Shown in pieces: positions 22,990 to 28,713 of a stretch of DNA of 28,713 nt. This DNA is from a virus: positions 1 to 28,713 of the IMG/VR virus record IMGVR_UViG_3300033144_003554; one strand, written 5' to 3'. Under the pieces are notes generated by a model, which saw only the letters and a list, made by a program, of their open reading frames with translations, was not told where the DNA came from and ran no database searches. A program made the position numbers and the translations under genes. How positions within the stretch are numbered: the stretch's first letter is position 1; each line of letters opens with the position of its first letter.

Positions 22990-25194
22990 TAACAACTCTG
23001 TTGTTGAAATTGCTATTCCTACCATAAGATTTGTTTTTGTCAAAGCAATACTTAAATCTTCGTCATAATAATATTTTTTACCAATTTCTAAACTGGATAA
23101 ACTATCAGTAACAGAGCCGTCCATGGCTACAGGTTTTGATTGTCCAGTTGTACCAGTCTCATTTAATATACCAATTGCCATATTTCCGTTTGTGGTATTA
23201 CCATCATCATAAACAAATAAGTAGGCAGTAGGCGTGGTTATAAACCCCACAACATATTTATAACCACAAAGCCTGACACTTTTAAGGGATAGATATGCTT
23301 GTGCTTCATATTCTAAAGGAGCGCGAATTTCTGTAAAATCTCCTATAGCAATAGCCTCTACAATTGCAGAACCACCAGAATAAGAATAGTTTACAAAAAA
23401 GTTTCCATCGAGAGCGCTCTTGCATCCAGACGCTCCAGTAAATCCACCATAATAAAAAAAATTAGGGCTACCGCTTGTAACTGTAGTTCCGACATCACAA
23501 ACTATTGTTTGCCCATAGTTTGATGCTGTTACATTTTGAACTATTAATACTATTCTTTTTCTGGCTATATTAACAGCATCGTAAATAGCTATTCTTGCGG
23601 TAATAATTGCCGCTCCTGCTCCCATAGAAATTTGAGCTGTAGCCCCTGTGCTTGTAACTGTTCCTACCCTTGCATAGCATTCAGCCGAATGCCCATAAAA
23701 AAAAACAAACTCATCATTAAATCCTGTCTCGGCTAATTTCATTGTCCATGCAGAAAATGATTGGAAATTATTAACATATCCGAGAGTGGATGTGCTACCA
23801 GAGATTGTCACTGGTCTAACTTTAAGACTTGTTCCTTCTACGAACCCAGCAACACACACGTCTTCATTAATCTTAACTAAATCAGAATAAAGACAGGGAG
23901 CTGCATTAAATGTAACTGTATTTCCAAATGTAAATGTGTCGCCAGAGATTGTGGCTGCAACACCTAATATATTTTGGTTGTTTTTATACTTGATAAATAT
24001 TGTGTCCTCGGAGACACGCTCTATAGCCATATCTGTAGGCACATTAGTTGTAAACTGATATGCCGTTCCATTCTCTATTAAATTTCCTTCGGCGATAGTA
24101 GATAGAATAACTGTTCCACGATAACCATTATCTTCATCAGCAAAAACAGTACATATTAAGCTTTCATTTATTACGCATATGTCATGGTCTCCGGCATCAC
24201 CATAATGAGATTTAAGATCTCCCTGGTCTATACATTCTTTTATTTTTGGTGTTCCGCTATCGTCATACGTATAAACCAGTTTGCCTGCTGATATATTCTC
24301 TCCAAGTGTAAACTCTCTATAAGGGATAACGTCATTAATAACAGCCACATCAGCCTCAAGGTCATCTATATCATCTGCGTTTGTGGCTATATCAGTTGTA
24401 TTAGTATTTACAAAACCTCCAAGAGTATTTATATCGTCTACATTATCGGCTATATCATCTATATTTACGTTTATTAATTCTAATTCATCCCCTCTGTTTT
24501 TGTTTAGATGTATTAATCCTTCTTCAATAATAATACCTACAAAATAATCAGTCTCTACAGTGCTGATTGTATTATCTGCCTGTAGATATAAGACATCTTG
24601 TGGAGTAAGGTCTCCAATTTCTTCTTCCCAGTAAAAACAACCGCCAAACAATATGCCGGTTACATAATCATCTGTAACTCCATCATCAGTTAATATACCA
24701 CAACAATATTTATAATCCATTGCAGATATATCAAACTGATAACCCTTGACTGTTGCTACTGGCATATCAAAGTAAAACAGCTCACCCTTGGACATATTTT
24801 CACCAAGCAGCACATCAACCACCTGAGTGTTAGCCATTAAAGCCTCAATGTTTGCAGTGTTTTGTGACACTCCAGCATGATCAGCCCCTCCGCCCAGTCT
24901 GTGATTAGTGTTTAATGTTATGGCGTTAGTGTTAGCACCTTCGCTGGCCTGGAGTGCTGCAATATCTGTCTGGTTATCTGTTACCAGCGAATGATCCGAA
25001 CCGTCACTTATTCTATGGGCATCATTTAAAACAACGTGAGAGTGGCTTGTACCGTCAGAGGTTGTATGTGTTGACTCTTCCTGTATAACCTCATCTATTT
25101 TTCTTCTGACTTGCAAAAACCACAATACCCATGCTGGAGATACAATGCCTTCTTTATTGGATATTTTATCCTCTGGTGGTGCTGGAGTTGTCAT
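22975..25194 (-). CDS. Tail fibre / receptor-binding protein
   Basis: In this 739-residue protein the N-terminus (SPAWVLWFLQVRRKIDEV, residues 19-36) looks like a podovirus fibre anchor. It is followed by His-rich repeats (SDGTSHSHVVLND, SDGSDHSLVTDN, GGGADHAGVSQN). Heptad stalk segments follow, and two related blocks start LGENMSKGELFYFD (about 128) and LGENISAGKLVYTY (about 294). The C-terminal ~400 residues are Gly/Ser/Thr-rich beta-structure with propeller-like strands. There is no depolymerase motif I can see and no chaperone gene next to it. It overlaps the primase gene by 29 bases, with AAGGAATG before ATG 25194. Confidence 0.82.
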   Translation of the reverse strand: MTTPAPPEDKISNKEGIVSPAWVLWFLQVRRKIDEVIQEESTHTTSDGTSHSHVVLNDAHRISDGSDHSLVTDNQTDIAALQASEGANTNAITLNTNHRLGGGADHAGVSQNTANIEALMANTQVVDVLLGENMSKGELFYFDMPVATVKGYQFDISAMDYKYCCGILTDDGVTDDYVTGILFGGCFYWEEEIGDLTPQDVLYLQADNTISTVETDYFVGIIIEEGLIHLNKNRGDELELINVNIDDIADNVDDINTLGGFVNTNTTDIATNADDIDDLEADVAVINDVIPYREFTLGENISAGKLVYTYDDSGTPKIKECIDQGDLKSHYGDAGDHDICVINESLICTVFADEDNGYRGTVILSTIAEGNLIENGTAYQFTTNVPTDMAIERVSEDTIFIKYKNNQNILGVAATISGDTFTFGNTVTFNAAPCLYSDLVKINEDVCVAGFVEGTSLKVRPVTISGSTSTLGYVNNFQSFSAWTMKLAETGFNDEFVFFYGHSAECYARVGTVTSTGATAQISMGAGAAIITARIAIYDAVNIARKRIVLIVQNVTASNYGQTIVCDVGTTVTSGSPNFFYYGGFTGASGCKSALDGNFFVNYSYSGGSAIVEAIAIGDFTEIRAPLEYEAQAYLSLKSVRLCGYKYVVGFITTPTAYLFVYDDGNTTNGNMAIGILNETGTTGQSKPVAMDGSVTDSLSSLEIGKKYYYDEDLSIALTKTNLMVGIAISTTELLLIRK

Positions 25195-26569
25195 ATCTCA
25201 TTCCTTTTTTTATTAGTTCAGTTATATCTACTGACCAGACCTTAACCCTTCCAGAACTCTCAGTCTGGTAGACAGTCTCTTTGCATTCCATGTTAATCAA
25301 GTCTGTCATAAGCTGCTCCATTTTTGTCTGGTTATCGCCAATTTTCTTTAACTCGGCTGCCATCCATTTAGTAGGAAAATAAATAACCTCATCTTTTATA
25401 CATGGCTCATAAATTAATAAGTCTTCCCTGTTATATAGGTCTTTATTTTCAGCCACCTCTTCAAAGATATTAATGTACTTTCTAAGTTCGCTGTGCCTGT
25501 AATCCAATGGCCTAATGTCTTTGTTCGCAAGGTCTATTAAACTCTGAGCAATCGGATCAAAGAATTTTTTTGTTATCTTATAAATTGTTACACCAGTAAA
25601 ATCAGCTATTACACTCCTTAGTTTTACAGAATCCAGCACAACAGAGGGTTTTGTCTGAACGGCCGCTCCTCTTTGCGTTTCTAAGACCAGAATAATTTCA
25701 CCCTTTATTGGTTTTCTTATATACACACAGCTAAGATCAATCCCTAATGACTCAGATATTAAATCTATATCCCCGCCCATCTCTTCTTTATCTCTCTTGA
25801 ATGTGTCCCTTTCTTTCTTTAATTTTTCACTTGTAATCTGTCCACGTTCTTTTTTGGCTATTGAATTAAATACAGCCTCAATTTCAATATCACCTAATGG
25901 TGGATCATTTTTATCGTTCCATCTAAACAGAGCTTTCAGAGCTTTCTTTTCGTTAGGTATTTTCCTAAGAAAATCACCAGCCATTACAGCTGCTCCTTCA
26001 TTACGCTCTCCCTTTTCACAACCCCTTTTAAATACCGATACTCTTGATATTCGCTCCTCTTCTACGTCTGATATAATATCCATCGGGAAGTCTGGCAAAT
26101 CAGTATTAAAAAATGTATTGTCTTCATCCTTCCAGCTATAATTTGTATCTGCGTTATACTCTGATGGCGGTAACATTATCGTACCTCCATCAGATTTAAC
26201 ATCTATATCTTTATATATTCTTTTAGACAGTATTTTTTTACCTGGATGTTTGTACCAAAAATGATACCCTTTACCAGTAGTTGTTACAATTTTTGATATA
26301 TTATCTGTTTTGCTTAAAAAAATCCTTAACCCCTCCGCGGAATCTACATCTATAATCGCAATACCAGAGACAGCGCCACATATAGCACCAAACCTGGCCT
26401 TGGGAAACTTTTCGAATGCATCTACTACTTCTTGTTCTGTCTGTCTTTCTGTAGTAAATCTTTTCCATTTTATATATGGTACTTTTGTTGCCCCTGCTTT
26501 ATTTGGGTGGTCATACCTCCGTATAGGGACAACATTTAATCCTTTGTGATAATAGTCTAATGCTTTCAT
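25166..26569 (-). CDS. Prim-pol type DNA primase/polymerase
   Basis: The 467-residue protein has the archaeo-eukaryotic prim-pol domain at about 1-170. The metal-binding pair is D74 and D76 in AIIDVDSAEG, then TTTGKGYHFWYKHP with H103, and D123 in DVKSDGGTIMLPPS. A PriCT-1-like segment follows at about 185-245 (KGERNEGAAVMAGDFLRK, DIEIEAVFNSIAKKER). The remaining ~220 residues show no Walker motif, so the helicase often fused to phage prim-pols is absent. The role is priming and possibly extending DNA in phage replication. AAAGGAGG precedes ATG 26569. Its 3' end overlaps the tail-fibre start. Confidence 0.88.
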   Translation of the reverse strand: MKALDYYHKGLNVVPIRRYDHPNKAGATKVPYIKWKRFTTERQTEQEVVDAFEKFPKARFGAICGAVSGIAIIDVDSAEGLRIFLSKTDNISKIVTTTGKGYHFWYKHPGKKILSKRIYKDIDVKSDGGTIMLPPSEYNADTNYSWKDEDNTFFNTDLPDFPMDIISDVEEERISRVSVFKRGCEKGERNEGAAVMAGDFLRKIPNEKKALKALFRWNDKNDPPLGDIEIEAVFNSIAKKERGQITSEKLKKERDTFKRDKEEMGGDIDLISESLGIDLSCVYIRKPIKGEIILVLETQRGAAVQTKPSVVLDSVKLRSVIADFTGVTIYKITKKFFDPIAQSLIDLANKDIRPLDYRHSELRKYINIFEEVAENKDLYNREDLLIYEPCIKDEVIYFPTKWMAAELKKIGDNQTKMEQLMTDLINMECKETVYQTESSGRVKVWSVDITELIKKGMRYDNSSTTRG

Positions 26570-26623
26570 TCAACCTCCTTTCATGATCTGTAGATAGAAA
26601 TACTAACTACAAATCAAATATTA

Positions 26624-26980
26624 TCACATATCAAGAATATTCTCAATGTCTTTTATACAATATGTAACACCTGCTAAACCTGCCATGCTTTTTATTTTTT
26701 CAATAAATGTTATTTGTTTTGGTGAGGGCTTCCCTTTTTCTGCTTTTTCCTCTATGGCTATAAACACTCCAATTTCTTTAACCCCTTTAGCCACAAGATC
26801 AATCACAGGTGTTCGTTTAACTCCAATAACATCTGATATTCCAGAGACTCCCCATCCACTACCATGAATCTTAAAGGCATACACATCTTCCCTGGACTTT
26901 AAGTATTTTGCGCTGGCCTTTCTAAAATCTTTTTCTAATTTATATTTTAGTAATTCTTTTTTCTGTATCATAATCCGCAT
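26624..26980 (-). CDS. VRR-NUC family nuclease
   Basis: The 118-residue single-domain nuclease carries the VRR-NUC signature: GVSGISDVIGV (D50), FIAIEEKAEKGKPSPKQ (E77-x-K79 and Q89) and ITFIEKIKSMAGLAGV. The D...ExK...Q set is the PD-(D/E)xK-type catalytic core. Stand-alone members from phages can cut branched DNA such as Holliday junctions, which would suit replication or packaging. The start is ambiguous: ATG 26980 has GAGAGG only three bases away, while ATG 26971 would have longer spacing. Confidence 0.85.
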   Translation of the reverse strand: MRIMIQKKELLKYKLEKDFRKASAKYLKSREDVYAFKIHGSGWGVSGISDVIGVKRTPVIDLVAKGVKEIGVFIAIEEKAEKGKPSPKQITFIEKIKSMAGLAGVTYCIKDIENILDM

Positions 26981-26995
26981 AATCCTCTCTTTTGT

Positions 26996-27208
26996 TTACT
27001 CTATATAGTAAGCACAATAACTTATTAATTCCTCTCTTCTATTGATATGTCCCCCATGTGGAGATGGAATCGTAGAAAACCAATATTTGGCTGCTGGTAA
27101 TTCTGGAATTTTATATGGATAAGTGCAACGCCCGTCCCCACTTGGATGCAAGCGTCCATTTTTTGTTTTGCGCCATTCAGCGTGTTTACATTTTAAGCAA
27201 TTTTCCAT
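26996..27208 (-). CDS. Small cysteine-rich hypothetical protein
   Basis: The 70-residue product from ATG 27208 has C4-x2-C7 (CLKCKHAEW), C28 (GRCTYP) and C65 (SYCAYY), a typical small metal-binding fold. Similar small C-x2-C...W...C proteins are common beside phage replication genes. ATG 27208 is preferred over GTG 27223 because GGTGGAG sits nine bases before it and GTG 27223 lies inside thyA. Probably zinc or iron-sulphur binding; role unknown. Confidence 0.75.
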   Translation of the reverse strand: MENCLKCKHAEWRKTKNGRLHPSGDGRCTYPYKIPELPAAKYWFSTIPSPHGGHINRREELISYCAYYIE

Positions 27209-27212
27209 ATTA

Positions 27213-27881
27213 CTATACTCCACCTATTCTTTGGGCGACAATACTTTCAGCGTAATCATAAATGTGCGCTCCAGAACAAAAATAATGAAAGCATCCTTGT
27301 TCTATTCCAATCTCCATAGCCATTGTTTTTTGTAAAAACTCTATAGCTACCATATTCGCAGGAAACCCAGACCACATATCATTACTCCTAAAATATATAT
27401 GGAAGTCAAGTTTATTGTCTTGCACCCTGCAAAAAATACTATTCAAACATGGAGGGTCAGTTAATTTTAAATCTTCTGGCCTGGAGAATCTAAGCACCAT
27501 CTGATTTGTTCGTGGTGTCTCTCTAAGGATATTAATTATACTACTTATCTGATCTATGGGATGTCTTAACCTGTAGCCATAAGTGTAAGCCTCGTTCTCG
27601 TGCTTCTCATCATCGATAAGACAGTAAGCATACATACCATTACCATAGAGATAATCAAGTGTCACTGGAGGTACTAATGACGAACTCTCAGGCATAGCTG
27701 GTATTATATCTTGTGTGCCTGACCCATGCTCTGGCTCTATAATATGTATGTGTAGAAAATCAACCTCAATTCTTACCTGGCCAGCAAATGACCCAGAGTC
27801 AATTTTAAATCTACGACCGTTTCTAATTATTTCATACCATGCCTGAAAACATGCATCGGGTATATTTTTTGCTTTAATCAT
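27213..27881 (-). CDS. Thymidylate synthase family protein (short, archaeal-like ThyA)
   Basis: ThyA enzymes methylate dUMP to dTMP using methylene-tetrahydrofolate. This 222-residue protein is short, like the methanogen-type branch, and not like the 264-residue E. coli enzyme. The match runs through YTYGYRLR, DPPCLNSIFC with catalytic Cys145, FRSNDMWSGFPANMVAIEFL and CSGAHIYDYAE. Asn176 stands where E. coli has Asn177; dCMP-specific hydroxymethylases have Asp there, so dUMP is the likelier substrate. Methyl or hydroxymethyl transfer cannot be settled from this sequence. The ATG overlaps the preceding stop (TAATG), with GGAG ahead. Confidence 0.85.
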   Translation of the reverse strand: MIKAKNIPDACFQAWYEIIRNGRRFKIDSGSFAGQVRIEVDFLHIHIIEPEHGSGTQDIIPAMPESSSLVPPVTLDYLYGNGMYAYCLIDDEKHENEAYTYGYRLRHPIDQISSIINILRETPRTNQMVLRFSRPEDLKLTDPPCLNSIFCRVQDNKLDFHIYFRSNDMWSGFPANMVAIEFLQKTMAMEIGIEQGCFHYFCSGAHIYDYAESIVAQRIGGV

Positions 27882-28114
27882 TACTTTTCTCCATAATATC
27901 TGAATTTATATTTGTTGAAAACAAACTCAATGATGTCTTCCCTGTACGATGCAACCCTACTGCCTACCATTGGTCTATGAACGCTAACTCCTCTCCTGTT
28001 AGAGATCATAGCACATGCTCTGCCTATTACCGACCTTGTTCGTGGTAGGTTTGTGATATTGTTTTCTTCTATATACTGGCCTACTTTTTTATATTCTAAT
28101 TGATTAACGTCCAT
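27881..28114 (-). CDS. Small basic hypothetical protein
   Basis: I take ATG 28114 (MDVNQLEYKKVGQYIEE), which has AGAGGGG five bases upstream and overlaps the previous gene's end by 11 bases, instead of 28177, deep inside that gene. The 77 residues are basic with several Arg-rich stretches (LPRTRSVIGRACA, SNRRGVSVHR), compatible with a small DNA-binding protein. No helix-turn-helix can be assigned with confidence. Confidence 0.7.
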   Translation of the reverse strand: MDVNQLEYKKVGQYIEENNITNLPRTRSVIGRACAMISNRRGVSVHRPMVGSRVASYREDIIEFVFNKYKFRYYGEK

Positions 28115-28367
28115 TATACCCCTCTGCTGTCCAGTCATATTTATAAGTCTTTTTATCAATAGTTTTTCTTGTGACACTTACTTTCATTTTGTGACCGTCA
28201 TTAATAATAAACCATGTTTCCTCATTATAACCAGGAGTTATAACAGAACTTATTTTTACAGGCTTAACGTCTGATGCTACAAAAACATAATTAACGCCTG
28301 AAACATCTTCACCTTTTACAAGCCCACTTACCACTGGTAAGCTATATCCAAAATCGTTAAATCTCAT
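28104..28367 (-). CDS. Hypothetical protein
   Basis: This is an 87-residue, probably beta-rich protein (VNYVFVASDVKPVKISSVI, WFIINDGHKMKVSVTRK) with no membrane segment. AAGGGATAAA precedes ATG 28367, and the start shares its A with the preceding stop (TAATG). No family is recognised. It is probably part of the replication/metabolism side of the operon. Confidence 0.7.
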   Translation of the reverse strand: MRFNDFGYSLPVVSGLVKGEDVSGVNYVFVASDVKPVKISSVITPGYNEETWFIINDGHKMKVSVTRKTIDKKTYKYDWTAEGYNGR

Positions 28368-28501
28368 TAGTTTTTATCCCTTATCTGCTGCTGCACATCT
28401 ATTGACATGCAGTCTTTTAGATTAAATAGAAATGAACATCCAAAACCATTTGTTCTTTGTCTATAGTTAGAACATTTGAACTGTTCTTCATCGCTCCCCA
28501 T
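28367..28501 (-). pseudogene. Downstream half of a cysteine-rich gene split by a 10-bp duplication
   Basis: The 44-codon frame starts at ATG 28501 within the tandem repeat and reads MGSDEEQFKCSNYRQRTN, with Cys at 10, 22 and 31, ending at a TAATG overlap with the next gene. Deleting one 10-bp repeat unit joins it in frame to the upstream ORF, giving a continuous CTACGSDEEQFKCSNYRQ. It is therefore most likely the C-terminal part of one metal-binding protein. It may still be translated alone from ATG 28501. Confidence 0.6.
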
Positions 28502-28713
28502 CGCTCCCACAGGCTGTGCAATTAACAACTCCATCTATATACACGCCAAAGTGTCCGATTGTTTTTACTGGTTCAGGCTGGGCAGCAGCCTCTGGTTGCT
28601 TTCTTATATTTTTATTAAGCTCTTCAAACTCTTCAAGCTCCTCATAGAGATCATTGTAATCATATATACCGACAATATGCCCATTTGTAAGCTTTGTAAA
28701 TTTGAAGGCTGAG
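28488..28713 (-). CDS. Upstream half of the split cysteine-rich gene, cut by the window edge
   Basis: The open frame enters from the right edge (first full codon at 28712) and runs 74 residues to TGA at 28490-28488. It includes an acidic helical part (DYNDLYEELEEFEELNK), a Pro/Ala linker (PEAAAQPEPVK) and ends VVNCTACGSDGER. The CxxC just before the stop looks like half of a zinc site whose other cysteines lie in the next frame. No start is visible, and the protein is not identified. Confidence 0.6.
   Translation of the reverse strand, partial: SAFKFTKLTNGHIVGIYDYNDLYEELEEFEELNKNIRKQPEAAAQPEPVKTIGHFGVYIDGVVNCTACGSDGER
28489..28508. repeat. Perfect 10-bp tandem duplication causing a frameshift
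   Basis: catcgctccc is repeated twice without spacer (28489-28498 and 28499-28508). Ten is not a multiple of three, so the second copy moves the reading frame and creates the TGA that ends the upstream ORF. Each copy also carries an ATG on the - strand (28491 and 28501). Confidence 0.9.

Noticed and set aside
26570-26623. Promoter in the small gap before the primase gene
   Set aside because: AT-rich hexamers are present but none with convincing -35/-10 spacing; in DNA this AT-rich such matches are expected by chance.
28114-28177. Longer N-terminus for the 27881 gene starting at 28177
   Set aside because: It would overlap the preceding gene by 74 bases, while ATG 28114 has a strong AGAGGGG at the right distance.
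1-28713. tRNA genes, CRISPR arrays or insertion sequences
   Set aside because: No cloverleaf-like intergenic sequence, no spaced repeat array and no transposase-like protein was seen; nearly all sequence is accounted for by coding genes.

Overview
This window looks like part of the genome of a tailed phage with a P22-like (podovirus-type) virion, AT-rich and densely packed. Evidence for this is a P22-type block on the + strand (terminase large subunit, portal, scaffold, coat, gp4-like tail accessory protein) and a P22-type block on the - strand (gp10-like body, then three proteins in the positions of P22 gp7, gp20 and gp16). The host cannot be named. A class III (oxygen-sensitive) ribonucleotide reductase suggests an anaerobic or facultatively anaerobic host. 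I saw no integrase, repressor, tRNA, rRNA, CRISPR array or insertion sequence.

Layout. Positions 1-8222 (+): possible small terminase subunit, terL, portal, scaffold, coat, gp4-like, then a beta-propeller protein carrying the N-terminal module expected of gp10. A bidirectional terminator hairpin at 8223-8247 separates two convergent transcription units. Positions 8258-28713 (-), read right to left, form one nearly gapless array. It runs through small unknown genes, a ThyA-family enzyme, a cysteine-rich protein, a VRR-NUC nuclease, a prim-pol primase, a tail fibre, a free stalk-like coiled coil, small membrane and basic proteins, a lone gp10 N-terminal module and three tandem HxH fibre-tip paralogues. 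Four small genes, the gp10 body, the three internal/ejection proteins (one with a lytic transglycosylase, one very large with a zincin motif) and nrdD complete it. No stretch over 300 bases lacks a gene; the longest gap is 99 bases (6212-6310) and holds two hairpins.

How it works together: NrdD and ThyA would feed dNTP and dTMP supply, the prim-pol and VRR-NUC proteins act on DNA, and the rest builds the capsid, portal-tail hub, adhesins and ejection apparatus. Most junctions in the - strand array are stop/start overlaps (often TAATG) or have a Shine-Dalgarno inside the preceding gene, implying coupled translation.

The most interesting structure is the gp10 tail-hub gene. Its ~47-residue N-terminal module is detached from its body and lies about 2.8 kb upstream of it. 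The intervening space holds three fibre-tip paralogues and four unknown genes. A second copy of the module is fused to a beta-propeller on the opposite strand. The gp10 body also seems to carry a carbohydrate-binding-like insert. Other notable points are a 10-bp tandem duplication that splits a cysteine-rich gene at the right edge, a duplicated translation start ahead of terL, and a run of four very small genes missed by length cut-offs.
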